Shown here: positions 12,021 to 24,233 of the stretch, in pieces | How the letters are laid out: every line of letters begins with the position of its first letter | Position numbering within the stretch: the first letter of the stretch is position 1 | DNA from: Dipteronia dyeriana | Taxonomy: Eukaryota; Streptophyta; Magnoliopsida; Sapindales; Sapindaceae | Direction: 5' to 3' | Length of the DNA: 64,000 nt | Assembly: GCA_032871835.1 (NCBI GenBank) | Contig: CM065300.1 | Coordinates: 67,777,192 to 67,841,191 of the forward strand | The notes under the pieces: model-generated | The model's database searches: none | Told to the model about the DNA's origin: nothing | What the model saw: only the letters and a program-made list of their open reading frames with translations | Position numbers and translations under genes: made by a program

Positions 12021-13572
12021 TTACTTCTTCATCAACAGTGGTTTCATCAACCCCTTCCTTACCTTTGGAAAAGGACTCATCATCATTTTTACCATATTCA
12101 AGAATAGGTTTTCGATGACCTTACCACTACGAAGAGAGATAATTGATTTGACTTGATCTGGGCATTGGTTATTATCATAGGAACTTGACTGACTCTTGGG
12201 ATTTGGTTGTGGTTGAGATGGAAACTTACCTTTTTCGTATGTGGTGAGTGTATAAGCAATCTTTGCCAAAATATCTTTAACATCTATCAAAGTTTGTGCA
12301 GTTTGGCTGTTAATGGATTCTTGCTTCTCAACAAATGAGTGCAAAGTGTCTTCAAGGTTTTTCTTAGATGGTGGGAAATAAGGTGCATAACCTTGTGGGT
12401 TTTGGAAATTTTGGTGTGTTTGTTGATGTGATGGACCTGGTGGTTATGAAGATTGGGCTTGATTGTTGTTCCTCCAATTAAAGTTTGGATGATTTCTCCA
12501 ACCAGGATTGTAGGTTTGTGAGTATGGGTTGGAATTTGGCTTGTTGAAAGTGTGCAAAACATTGGCTTGTTCATGAAGGCAATCTTTTATGGCTAGCAAA
12601 GTTTGACAACTATGAGTGATATGATCATCAGAATCACATACATGGCACGCAATTTCTTGTTCAGATTTTACATGTTCACTCTTTTTATTTTCTAAAGCTT
12701 CAACTTTCCTAACTAGGGATGCAAATCTAGCTTGAAGGCTATGGTCTTCCCTAAGATTGTAAATGCCTCCACTAGATGGAGATGGTTGTGGTATGCTCAT
12801 GGACTCATAGGAACCAATGGTGTCTCAATTTTGAGTACTTTCGGCGATATGGTCAAGGTATTCAAGTGTTTCTTCAGGATTTTTATCACTGAACTCCCCA
12901 TTACACATCATTTCAATGACTTGTCTACTTTGGGGTGTGAGTCCCTCATAGAAATGTGACACTATCCTCCATGTTTCAAAACCGTGATGTGGACAGACAT
13001 TTAACAACTCTTTGAACCTATCCCAACATTGGTAAAGTGTTTCCCTAGGTTTTTGGGCAAATAAAGTGATTTGCCTCTTAAGAGAGTTTGTTCTATGAGG
13101 TGGGAAAAAATTCTTTAAGAACTGTTGTTGCATATCATTCCATGTTTGGATTGATCCTGACCTAAGGTTTTGTAACCAAGTTTTAGCTTTATCTTTTAAG
13201 GTAAAAGGAAAAACTTAAGCCTGATTATATCCATGCTAACATTTTGGTCAGTGCAAGTGTTACAGACTTCCTCAAACTCCCTAAGATGCAAATATGGGTT
13301 TTCAGATTCAAGACCGTAAAAATTGGTTAAAAGTTGAATGATTCTCGGTTTAAAATCAAAGTGTGTTGCATTTGGTGGGAAAGCTATGCATGAAGGTGTT
13401 CTAGTCGTGTGGGGTTCATGTAGTCTCTAAGAGTTCTAGGTGGATTTGGGTTAATGTGTTGGTCATGGTCAACATAAGGCGGATGGTTGCTGTGTTGAGA
13501 TATGTAGTCAAGGGTGTCTAAAAGGTTCTCGGCTTGGTTTCCAGTTGGATGTCTATATAGGTTTTTAGCCAT
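12021..13572 (-). pseudogene. Athila-like gag, broken
   Basis: Capsid-type segment at 13133-12825 (KNFFPPHRTNSLKRQI, then CWDRFKELLNVCPHHG), as in retrotransposon gag domains. It is followed by a stop and then a C-terminal part with a zinc knuckle: cysteines 52, 55 and 65 and histidine 60 of the 12800-12444 segment, spacing C-x2-C-x4-H-x4-C. Several stops and frameshifts occur (about 13215, 12825, 12444). The start at 13572 (MAKNLYRHPTGN) is the most upstream plausible one, about 520 bp inside the primer site. Gag packages the element RNA. Confidence 0.82.
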
Positions 13573-14088
13573 GTTGTTGGTGAATGTAAGTGATTATGAT
13601 CTCTTAATTAATTTACAACTAGATGCTCGAGACCAACGTCTCATACAAATTTAATGAGGATTAATGGAGGTGAAATACACAAAAATGAACAAATAAGAGG
13701 AAAAAAAAATAAAAATAACAAGATGCAACATTTTAGGGGTGTAATTGCAAATATACATAAGTATTGGGGTAAAAGTGTAAATAATTATAAATATATAGAC
13801 TAAAGTGAAAATATGATAATTACAGGGACTGATTTGCAAAAATGCAAAATAAAATGACCTATATGCAAATGCAAACTAGATTTAAACTAAAATGCAAATA
13901 AAAAGTACAAGGACTAAAATACAAAAATGTGATTAAAGATAACAAGTTTTTTTTTTTTTCAAGTGGATGAAATTTAAGATTGAGATGAGTGATACAAAAT
14001 TAAATAAAAAATAAAAATAAAGGAGATATAAAAAAAATAGCAAAACTAAAAAAAAAAATTACTTCTACAAAGAAAATGCAGACTTACT

Positions 14089-14106
14089 TCCTCGGCAACG
14101 GCGCCA
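14089..14106 (-). other. Primer binding site, tRNA-Asp type
   Basis: The plus strand reads TCCTCGGCAACGGCGCCA, equal to the 3' end of plant tRNA-Asp with one mismatch. It lies 6 nt inside the 5' LTR at 14113. This site primes minus-strand DNA synthesis. Confidence 0.9.
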
Positions 14107-14112
14107 AAAACT

Positions 14113-15180
14113 TGACACGTCATAAAGAAGTGTTCCTACTCTCAAGTGTAACAATGTCAAAGTAATAAATTAACCGCTAAGACCGGGTCGAACCACAGGG
14201 AGGTTGTTCACTTGTCCTTGTAGAATTAATTATCTAGATTAATTAAGAAACTTGTTATAAAAATGTAAATCAATTAAAATTAATACTGGGGCTAAGGGAT
14301 CCACTGTTGGTAATTCAATATGATCCAATTATTAATATTTAGTCCAGATTAATGGGATGGTATTCCACTTTACTGACCACTCTCTAATAGATGTAGGTAA
14401 AAGTACTCACTGTGCTAGACAATATCTGTCTATCTACAGTGAGTCAAAACTCCACAAAGATTAGAGGGGATAAACCACTCTCTAATAGATATGGGTAAAA
14501 GTACTCACTGTGCTAGACAATACCTGTCTATCTACAGTGAGTCAAAAACTCCACAAATATTAGAGGGGAGAAAGCATAAAAATAATAAACTTACCAAAAT
14601 TGGATCATATTTTCCATACCAACAATATCACTTTTGGCCCCAGCTGTATAAAATTAGCCAGACCAAAGAGAGAGAATTTCACAAATCTAATATTAGATTT
14701 GGAATCAGAACATAAAAAATAGGGAAGAGAGACCCCTTATTTATACAAAATACGGATGAAAAGTTACCATCGGACGAATTTAGAATGGAGCGTCCAGATT
14801 TTGCCACGTCATCAGTGAACAGTAACCATCCGTGAGTGAACAGGGAAAGTCAACTATGAACAGTAAAAGTCAACTATGAACAGTGAAAGTCAACTATAAA
14901 CAGTGAATAGTCAAAATTATGAAAATGCCCTTTGTGGTCTACTTATGGTTTTTTGGCGTTCTAAACTTGAAAACGATGTTTGTTTTGCCATCTGACTTCT
15001 CCATGAGTCTGAATTGATCGAATTACCTCTAAAATACAAAAAAAAATACACTGATTACTACACAACACATTTATTTAAGCGAACGAATGAAATTATATCT
15101 AAATTGGGGAATTAATCATATTGGAAGTGTAAAATGATGATATTATCCCTTAGTAAACATACACTTTTCAATGTTAATCA
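14113..15180 (-). repeat. 5' LTR of the Athila-like element
   Basis: TGACACG...ATGTTAATCA, collinear with 6789-7951. About 95 bp shorter because of internal deletions, including one near 14656 after AGCCAGA. Confidence 0.93.
14738..14745 (-). promoter_or_regulatory. TATA box in 5' LTR
   Basis: The minus strand reads TGTATAAATAAGGGG, a good TATA context in the transcription-driving LTR. The equivalent in the 3' LTR (about 7466-7473) is GCATAAATAGAGG. Confidence 0.5.
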
Positions 15181-15841
15181 GTGTTCTTTGACTGTTCTCT
15201 GGTCTCCGATTTCCGAATTTGAATCCGTTTTTGGATTATTAACCGGGACTTCCTCATGGACAAGGAAGACTGTAAAGATTAGACCAGAAATTTCAATTCG
15301 ACTCGATACACAAAGACGAAGATAATGCATGGTAAGTGACCAGAGAATTTTATAATTTTTTACTCGAAACTTGAAAACTAATGAATGCGTAACCGAAATG
15401 GCTGAAACTCAATAAGGAATAATATAAGATCAATTTCAAGTCCAAAGCATATCAAACATAGACATACAAACACAAAATAAAAGAATGTTATTTCCTAGAC
15501 ATAGTCATAGTACATGAAATTTACAAAACCAGTCAATTTAAAACTAATGCATGAGCATTCAATATCAAGTGTGTGAATTTGTTATACAAATTGAGCACAA
15601 TGATGCAGGGACATATATTGATGCAATATGTGTGTGTACCTAAGCCTTGCACGAGAAATGAGATCTAAATATACTTTTGTTGAGCAATGAATCATATTTC
15701 TCATTGAAGATTCAATCTGGCTTGATAAGTTGCCAAATCTTATTTGAAGCTTGAATCATTATCAATCTAAGACAACTAATCAATACAAGTGATATGTCGT
15801 TTTGATATAGGATAATGCCAATACAACTCAAAATCCTAACA

Positions 15842-16320
15842 TCCTTGAGTGTACTATTTTCCACTCTGAGTGATTTCACCTCAAGTATGATCTTTTTGTT
15901 TAGCTCTTGGAGTTTGTCTATCTTTGACACTTCCGATGCTTCTTTTCCTTATAGCTCATTCTTCATAAGTTGAACCTTCTTTTCAAATTCTTCCCTCATA
16001 TCTTCTTTTTCTTGGGAAATTTCTTTTATTTTCACTTGAAGTATATCATTCTCAATCATCATCGAATCCACTGCCAAAACTACCTCTTTAATGAAGGTCA
16101 TTGAATCCTCGTTCATCTCTAACAACTTTCTAATTTGTTCTTCCTCTTTGGAATTTCTTTGTTGTTCTTCTTATGAGAAGTATGAGATGATTTGATGCAT
16201 TGATGGAGGTGTTGTAACTATCTTCAAGAATGGACTCCTGGTTATATGAGTAGGCATATGACCCATAGGTCGAACTCATATTTTGCAAGAATATATCCAT
16301 AGAGTCCTGAAACAAAGAAA
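15842..16320 (-). pseudogene. SIRE-like gag coiled-coil remnant
   Basis: The minus strand reads long charged stretches typical of the SIRE-like gag coiled coil (KEISQEKEDMREEFEKKVQL, then KIDKLQELNKKIILEVKSL), in two frames with stops. It abuts the LTR start at 15841 directly, with no pol, polypurine tract or 3' non-coding region between. Everything from mid-gag to the 3' LTR was therefore lost. A short open segment at 16315-16130 (MFQDSMDIFLQNM) may be leader or gag N-terminal sequence. Confidence 0.6.
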
Positions 16321-17912
16321 AATAAAAATACCAAAAGAAGTAAAAAGAAACAAAAGAATGCTAAAATAACTAAGAAAACTAGATAGATAACTAAGATTAG
16401 CCACCAAATTAGAGCCTTTCCCCAACAGGATATAGTTTTGTATGTGTAATATAGCTTGTCAAACTAAATTTATAAACCCATATTGCACTCAAAGTTGATA
16501 AGAAATATAGTGGGAAGCAGGGTATCATCCACAGAAAAAGGGAAATCAAATGGCTAAAACTAGTTACCTAATATTAAACTAAAACAATGCATGAAAAATA
16601 AATATCAACGGTTTGGCTTTTGAAAGGTTAATTGCTACACTACAAACTACAATTATGTTAATTAATCTAAAGTTAAACTAACAATTATCAAGAATGTGGA
16701 GAGATAAGATAGTGAGATGAATGGGAGTCAATGCAATCAAACACAAATGGTGGGCAATCTTAATAGCTTGAGTTTCTTGGATGGTTTGGATTGGAATGCT
16801 CAAAATCCACCCCTTTCACTTAGCCGAAGTATGAAGGATTGGAATGCTCACAACATATCCCATCTGATTCAAGTGAGCTTGATTTAACACCTAATGTGTA
16901 CATTGTTAAAAATCTAAATTGATATCAAATATGGACCAAGAGTTAGAATGCCTACTTGCCTCACAAAGACACTATTATCCAACCTTTACAATGGATTGGG
17001 AGTTCGAATGCCTACCAACAACACAAAGATTACAATTAAAGCACAATTAGTCAAATAAGTTCAATCAATCAACACGAAATAAGATTTGGAATGCCTACTT
17101 AATTCTTGAGATGATTAAACAAAATTAAACATACTTAATGGAACTATATTGATCAAATCAAAGTATGGTGGAAAACCCACAAATTCATATTCAATTACAT
17201 AGCTTCCACTATGGGGTTTAGCTACTCATGACAATTACAATAAGGTAATAAAGACTATAGAGATAGAGGAGACCCATATAGAGATTCCTTCTTTCTTGAA
17301 CCTCGAATCCAATTCTTCAAGTGTCCTTGAGTAGATAAGAATGAAGGATGGATCAATTTGGTGAGGAATATTACCTAAATCTAGGTTGGTGATTAGATTT
17401 GGGAAATTTAGTATTTGGAAGACGGAAGAGAGAAAAGTGGATGAGATGATCCAGAGATCCCCTTTTAATTTTAGGAATGAATATATTTATAGGGTCCTAA
17501 GATTAGGTCTGAAAATGTTAATGTGGCGGTCTTGATGTGCAAAATGTGCGGTAGTGCGCAGGTAGGGACCTGTGCAGTGACCCGTGTTGTGCCTTGATGC
17601 TTCTGATTCTTCTCTCTAGTTTTGGCATATGCACGGGTTAGGACCTACGTAATTACCCACGCACTAACCTGATGGGTGTTGATCTGCTTCTCTGGTTTAC
17701 TCATGTTGTGCGGTTTGTACACTGGTTGTACGCGGGTAAGGACCCATACATGCACCTGCACACGGAAGCATTTCTTGACTAATTTTGGCTTGTTTTCGAA
17801 CAGTCATCAAGCTTTCCAACCTTTCTTCCAAAATGCACCTAGTTGCCTGCAAACAGAGCTATAAGATACGTACAAATGCACGAAAATAAGACATGGACAT
17901 AGAATTCAGGGC
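16321..17912 (-). mobile_element. Gypsy LTR-like fragment
   Basis: Non-coding and repeat-like. CCTTTCCCCAACAGG at 16415-16429 is a weak match to the complement of a tRNA-Asp primer site. The sequence just right of it (AAGCAGGGTATCATCC near 16515) resembles the ends of Athila-type LTRs. GC-richer blocks at 17540-17770 resemble those in the LTR at 39175-40577. If correct, this is the 5' LTR of a minus element, cut by the insertion at 17913. The order is inferred. Confidence 0.45.
17556..17575. repeat. Hairpin in gypsy LTR-like fragment
   Basis: GCGCAGGTAGGGACCTGTGC has arms GCGCAGGT / ACCTGTGC with one G-U pair. Related RGGT-ANGG-ACCY cores recur at about 17634-17650 and 17734-17746. Confidence 0.6.
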
Positions 17913-18057
17913 TAATAGGTACATTTATGTACCTATTTTAGGCTCTTTATATCTAACTTTTATGCTCGATTTCGAGCACTTTCTTGTTTGTAATATGTGT
18001 TTGAGCCTTGTGTAGGTTCATTTCCCTAAAGTTAGGTGTTTGAGCTTGAAGTGAAGC

Positions 18058-19855
18058 TAAAATTCCCGTTATCTTTATGGTGTAAATATACCTAGAGTGA
18101 GAAGGGAGGGTGAATAGGTATATGCTCAAATTTTAATCTTCTTTTAAAACAATGCAATTATAATACTGCTTAATGAAAAATGCAAACAAAGACACAACAT
18201 TTTTACGTGGTAAACATTCGAAGAGGAAACATACAGGGGTTAGCAACCACCGGCAAAAGCAAGTCCACTAGTAGATAAAACAAGTACAATCTCTCAAGTG
18301 ACCCTTTCACCTAGAAACTACCCATCTATCCAACTCAATGAACTTATTGCCACCTTGCTAACCTTTCTGAATCCTCTCGACCCTAGGCAAGACTTCTTTG
18401 CTTAGTTATCCGAGTCATGCAACAAGATATCTAGATGAGTCTATCAAAGCACAATCACAGATACATCATGAAATCTAAGCATGTAATCTAATAAGAACCA
18501 AATCAAAGAAATAGAGATATAAATTGAAATTGACGTAGTTCTTAGAAAATGAAATCAAGTCGAGAAATAGACAATCAAGCATAAGAACAATAGATTTCTA
18601 GAAACAATTTCATGTTTATCAAGTTTATCACAAATCATTCAATTAAGCACAAACCTAGCTAAACTGGAAAATCAACTAAACAAACCACAAAGTGAAATCA
18701 AAATCATCCTAGTCAAGCTTCCTAATCAAATAAGATCAATCACTAAAAAGATCAAAGAAGAAAACTAAGGATAAATGAAATCTCACACTAAAGATCTGAT
18801 AACTATTAAAAATCAAGACATCCTTTGGTTTTGAAAAATGCTTTGCATTTGTAAATCTTCTCAAGACACTTGAAATTGGTTTTTGAATCAAGTGATTTGG
18901 CATAGAATTGAGAAAGTTATCACAAAAAAAAAAAAAAGTTGAAAGAAAATTTATGCACTTGTTCTTCAAATCTTCAACATGTAATGACTAAGAGAGAAAT
19001 AGTGTGTTTTTAAAGGAAACCAACCAAATGACCAAAACACCCTTATGCCTTAGAGCCTCCCCGAGAAGGCGCATGGGTATCTCGGGGCTGCAATGCTCCA
19101 AGACTGAGATGGCCACGCGCCATCTCGGGTAGGTGCCCAAACGATGGCTTATGCCATCGCACCTCTGCTTTGCGCTCCTCTCGCGTTCTTTGACCCTTTT
19201 TTGGCCTCGAAACTCTGAATTCAAATCCATTTTAAAATTTCAAACCGAGACTACCTCATGAACATCAACACATAAGAAACTCAGCCCAAAAATTAATAAC
19301 TCAACTCGATATATAAGGATGAAGACAATGTACCCAACATGACTTGAAAGTTTCATAACTTTTGACTAAGAACTCAAAGTGAATAGTATGAGTAACCGAA
19401 ATGACCGGAACTCAACCATGAACAATCTAAGGCTAAAATCAAGTTCAAGATCCATATTATATAAACATATAAACAAACAAACACACTTCACACAAGAATG
19501 CAAACTACATAGACATAGTCTCAATACATGCATTTTCCTAAACATGTCACTTTCATAACACTGCATGAGCATTCGATATCAAGTGTGTGACTCTGTTAAA
19601 CCAATTAATGCACAATGATGCAGGGACACAAATGTATTATATGTGTGTGTGCGCCTATGCCTTGCAAGAGGGGAAGAATCTTGATACCTTAGCTTCCAAG
19701 TAAGCACATATCATCTTGAAGACAAACTTTGCATGCCAAGTCACTTTCCTTCTTTTGGAGCCCGATCTAATCAGGAACCACCTAATCAACTAAGCAATAC
19801 AAACAAAGAACATTTTGTTATGGAATCAAGTCAACACAAATCTAAAACCTAGCAA
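18058..19855 (-). repeat. 3' LTR of the gag-only copia
   Basis: Begins TAAAATTCCC (TG mutated to TA) and ends CCTAGCA. Compared with 24234-26294 it lacks about 250 bp near 18415, which removes the hairpin array. Confidence 0.88.
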
Positions 19856-21971
19856 TCTCTTCCTTTGGCAATTCCATGACAAAACATCAACCTCACCATA
19901 CAATGATCACTCATAGTTGATTGCATTCTCACATCCGCACATTACAAAGAGAACCCTAAACTAACATATCTTCAAGTCTTCAAGAGTCATCAAGATTCTC
20001 CACTTTAATCATCAAGGCACCTATGAGAAACACAAAACCAAACAAACAAGAAAGAGATCTTCTACAAAGAATATTGGTGAGATATATATACAAAATCAAA
20101 CAAGAAATATTTTATCTCATATAAAAGTTGACTTTAAGGTACTCTCTTTAGTTCCTTAACCTCAACATACAGCAATTCTTTACTCCTCTTTAAGAAAATA
20201 ATTCCCCCCTTAATACAGGAATGTCAATAATCCACAAAGAGGTACATTTTCCTATATGAGGTACATTTCACCCACACATGGTGAGGTATACATTTCTCCC
20301 CCTTTTTGTCAAGGAATAGTCAAATAAACAAACAAGGGATAATCAAGGGAATAGAGTCAAATATATGAGATAAGTAACAAGCAAACTCAATGTTCAATTA
20401 TGTCATGTTTTTATCAAAATAAAATCATGTGAACTTATCATAAAAGATAACAAAGTCTAGCATACTATGCTCCCCATTGATAAGTGCTCTATCTAAGATT
20501 AAGATAGGATATTGTTCACAATGATATCCACACAATCAAGCAATTTTAAAGAAATCCAACAAAAATAAGCTTCACAAACTATGAGAGATACACCAAGATT
20601 TTCAGTCTCTCTCATAATTCTTCTAAAAATTGCTAACATATCAAATTCACTTGAAAGAAAAACAAGTGTGTGTGTGGATTTTCTCCAAAAATATATAAAG
20701 GTGTAATTGGATCATCAACATGCAAATCATATCAACATCCATTCATCTTAAGATTTTCCATAAAAGGTCAAACAGATTATCATCCAGAAATTTCACTTAT
20801 AAGAGAATAGATTTCAATATATGAGTGTGTGTGTGCATGTGGCTTGTCATTCCAATTCTATTTTCAACCCGAACTCTTTTGATTTTAAACTAAACTCCTT
20901 TAAGCCTTCCTCATTTTCTTTTTTGGCTTTGAATCAAAGATTTTTTTTATTGATTCTTTTCAACACTTCGTTGATTTTTCTAACATAAACATATACACTT
21001 CATGACGGCTTTCACTCATCACAATGGTATAGCCTTTTCCTACATTGGGCGGCTGCACAACCAAAATGTGTAGCTCTTTTCCTGAAGGTGCACATTGAGT
21101 TCTATGTAGTTGCCGAAGTAAAATGGATACTAATCATAGGTCATATTCAATGTACTAGTCTTTTGACTTCAAGGTATATACACAACTTACATATCTTCAA
21201 ACTCAACTTACTAAAACTAAACATATGAGAAAAGCAAAGTGTTCACCTTTAAAAAAAAATTTAAGTTTTAAGGCTTAAAAGCGTATGATCTAAAAGCAAT
21301 ATAAAGAGATTTACTCAAGATCATTACTTCTTAATAGAGTAGCTTTCATTGAATATGAAGCTTATATTTTTCTAAAGTATGCCAATCATCAATCAAACAA
21401 GCATTTCACACATCATGTTCAAGATCATTGTTAACATATCACTAAATGATCTTTAGAGAGCAAATGTCACCAAGAACCATATGAATGCTATACTAGTTCT
21501 TTAATATGAGGTAATACATGATGTAATGCACACATAGAGTTGAAAAGATTAAACAAGAAAGCAAGCTTTAGAGTAGAGATATACCTTAGCAAAGTTTTTC
21601 ATAAATGTAAAGTCTTTGCCCTTTTTATGAGCTTTCTTGGCTTGTTTGTCCGTATGAAAACAAGTTGTTGGTGTGTCTTCCCTAGAGAATAAAGACTAAA
21701 CATCTCAACTCAAACAAACTTATAAAATGACTTTCTCCAAAAGTCTTAACAAATTACACCAAAAAGATTTCAAAAATAGATTTCTCTAAATTCAATCAAC
21801 AAATTTTGACCATCACAGTAAAATAATAAGAATATTAAGTTCATGTATTGACTAGAGACACCAAGTTTGAATAGTAAATTGCGCATATTACAAATTGTTT
21901 TGTCAAGCATCAAACTTAGAGCTCTTATCAAACAAGAACAAAAAAATAATATTCTTATATGAGCTACTCAA
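19856..21971 (-). other. 3' non-coding region and polypurine tract of the gag-only copia
   Basis: The first bases right of the LTR (ATCTCTTCCTTTGG) are purine-rich on minus and form the likely polypurine tract. The rest has no gene and is collinear with 49168-49561 plus 57863-58918 of the coding relative (shared TGTGTGTGTG, GTCAAAC(A/C)GATTATCATCCAGA and CAATGGT blocks). Confidence 0.75.
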
Positions 21972-22911
21972 TCAAATATAAGAGCACTCACCTTTCACCA
22001 TATTGGTCTTAGGTGAACTAACACAAACAACATCATGATCATTACACATGGCAATATGAAATCTAGAAGATAAATCATCAACTATCTTCTTCATGAAAAT
22101 ATCATTCATATCAAAATTATGATTACTGCCATGCATAAATATTTCATCAAGACAAGGTATATAACCATCATGTTTCTTCACATTCTCATCCACACAAATC
22201 TTCTTGACATTCTTCTTCACATGTTTATCATTATTTTGCACAACATTCAAAGATTTATCAATAACAACATCTTTAGAAGAATGACTAGGAACCTTTTTCA
22301 CATCATGCTTCTTAATCCATATTTTCCTAGTAAGTTTTTTCACATGATCAAGACAAATATGAACATTTTTAAAAGCATCAAAGCTATTATCATGTTTAAA
22401 GACTATCAAAGAAAACGTGTCCATTTCACAAGCATGCATATTATTCCCTAGTTTGCATTGCCTATTATATTCATAACATCTAGGCCTAATGTGACCAACA
22501 ACATTACAATAATGACAAACCGGAATAAATTTAGAAAATTTACCTTTTGAGTGTGCATGCTTTGGTTGAGAAGTTCCATAGCTCTTCTTGTCGTTGTCTT
22601 TGGTTTTGGAAGAAATAGTAGTTGAGCCTTTTCTATTCCAAAAATTTCTTAACACCATGCTTCTCATTACTACTAACAACATGCTTCAACTTATTCTTTG
22701 GCTTACTATCATGCAAATCGACTTTATTAGTCACATTTTGAAACAAGTCAAACGAAGCATTATCAACCTTTTTATGTATAGTAGTATGAGGCACAACATA
22801 TGTTTCCATAAGCAAGTCATCAACAATATTTTTCTCAGCATGATTTTCCAAGGTCTTTCTAGGTCTAGTTCTTGATCCATACTTGGAGGATTGCCTAGAA
22901 CCATTCATCAA
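21972..22911 (-). pseudogene. SIRE-like gag, C-terminal part with second zinc knuckle
   Basis: Open segments 22911-22633 and 22682-21972 overlap by frameshift. The second carries an intact knuckle, cysteines 56, 59 and 69 with histidine 64 (FIPVCHYCNVVGHIRPRCY), then basic sequence with KIWIKKHDVKK. The first segment (NGSRQSSKYGSRTRPRKTL onwards) corresponds to the region following the knuckle in the copy at 61596-62387. A second knuckle after it therefore looks like an internal gag duplication. It ends in GECSYI with a stop and no protease follows. Confidence 0.75.
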
Positions 22912-22962
22912 AGAAATATCTTACAAATAATTCTCATATTTGCTTTTACGAATGTATTCATA

Positions 22963-24092
22963 TCATCTAGGTCTTATATGTCCTACCATGTTACAAAAAT
23001 GGAAAATAGGTACAAATTTGAGAGGGTTACCTTTAGCTTGAGCATTTGAAGTAGTATACCTTCTCACATTGTTAACTCTTTGATGTTCATTCCTTGATGC
23101 TTTGTCTTTTGTATGAGAAAATGATGATTGTTGTCTTTGACCTTGTTGAGATTTTCCTTTGTTGCTCCTTGTTGATGTTGAGGCACCTCTGATTGCGTCT
23201 ATGGCTTTACCGTTAGAGAGAGTACCTACATCTTTACCACTTGCTTTGACAAAAGAAGAATTGTTAGATGAAGGTGTAACCTTTTCATTCACATAACATA
23301 ATCCTCTTTTGTCACTATGATGCTTACCAATCTTGATGAGAGTTTCTACTTTACTAGCACTAGATGACATCTTACCTATCATCTTGTTAGCCTCATCAAG
23401 CATATCACTAAGCATCTTCTCTTGACACTCATGCTTACTAATTTTGACTCTAAACACATTTTCAAGTCTACTAGCACGATCAAGAGAATCATCTCTTTGC
23501 ACAACTTCTTGTTTCAAAAATCCTAGTCTTTCATTTCTATCTTTCAAGTTATCCTCTAGACTAATGATTTGTCTTTAAGCTTTTTATTCTCTTTTTGCTT
23601 ATTCTTTCCTTCCATGATAAAAAACTTCATAGTAAAGTCTTCTTTAAAATCCTCTAGCTCTTGAGCACTTTACTCCATCTTCGAAAAATACTTTTCAATG
23701 GTCTCTTTATGCTCATCAATGATTTCACTTTGCTTGTTTATCTTCTCCAAAGACATATTCTTTTCATTTTCAAGAGCTTTGATTATCACCACTGAATTTG
23801 CATTGATCAACTTCAACTTGTTGTTCTCATCATTTTTCTTAACATTTTCACTAGTTAGTTGAAGGATCTTGTCATTTAAGCTTGTTTCATCATGATTTAA
23901 GGAGAATTCACTATCTTCATTACTCGAAGAGTATTCACTTTCCTCACTACTTAAGGAGTCTTCACTACTATCCGTAAATCCTCTATCATATATAGCCACA
24001 TGAGCGTCACAATTGCTAGTATATTCATGAATATCCGAGGACTTCTTTTCCTCTTTTATATCACTCATGGCTCTAATGTAGGCTTTCATCAT
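22963..24092 (-). pseudogene. SIRE-like gag, coiled-coil part and first zinc knuckle
   Basis: 24092-23670 is an acidic serine-rich head (EDSLSSEESEYSSSNEDSEF) followed by a coiled coil. 23547-22963 holds more coiled coil and a basic/serine linker, ending in VPIFHFCNMVGHIRPR and a stop where the last knuckle cysteine would be. The first cysteine is also replaced by phenylalanine, so this knuckle is dead. The usual N-terminal capsid-like domain is absent. Only about 140 bp lie between this frame and the LTR. Confidence 0.75.
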
Positions 24093-24220
24093 ACTTTTCC
24101 AAAAGGATTAGTTATCACTCTTCAAGAGTGGATGCCTAGCATTAGAATAATCTTTCGCTAACGAATCACCCATAGCACAAACCAATAAAGAAGCTCAATC
24201 TAACTACTTATAGACAACTC

Positions 24221-24231
24221 CTCTGATACCA
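24221..24231 (-). other. Primer binding site, initiator tRNA-Met type
   Basis: CTCTGATACCA on plus matches the 3' end of plant initiator tRNA-Met and lies 2 nt from the LTR at 24234. Confidence 0.85.
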
Positions 24232-24233
24232 AA

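Larger units (their letters stand above)
6789..15180 (-). mobile_element. Athila-like Ty3/gypsy element lacking integrase
   Basis: Two LTRs (6789-7951 and 14113-15180), both TGACACG...TTAATCA, are bounded by a perfect 5-bp target duplication GTGTT (6784-6788 and 15181-15185). Inside, on minus: a tRNA-Asp primer site (14089-14106), gag, protease, RT and RNase H, then about 1.5 kb of non-coding DNA and a polypurine tract. The RT has Athila-type FLDGYPGYYQI and FMDD motifs. No integrase HHCC finger or DDE core can be read between RNase H (ends about 9509) and the LTR at 7951, so the copy could not integrate on its own. It interrupts the SIRE-like LTR. Confidence 0.92.
3100..15841 (-). mobile_element. 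SIRE-like copia LTR, split by two later insertions
   Basis: Removing the insertions at 3520-5430 and 6789-15180 leaves one LTR-length sequence collinear with the LTRs at 24234-26294 and 44664-49167. It has the AACCTCC...GAGGAAACATCCACG block at about 3180, hairpin units after 5436, the AACCGGGACTTCC block at about 15240, and the terminal CCTAACA at 15835-15841. CCTAACA on plus equals an LTR start of TGTTAGG on minus. The left end is diverged and only approximate. Gag remnants flank both sides (2632-3095 and 15842-16320), so this may be one LTR shared by two internal fragments after deletion or recombination. Confidence 0.65.

Noticed and set aside
14089..14106. Possible tRNA gene 3' end
   Set aside because: Only 18 nt match and they lie beside an LTR. 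The same holds for 24221, 34806, 56113 and 63188. All are primer binding sites.
22119..22451. Plus-strand open frame of 110 codons
   Set aside because: Lies antisense to the gag remnant at 21972-22911. Composition is that of a reverse-strand shadow, with no motif.
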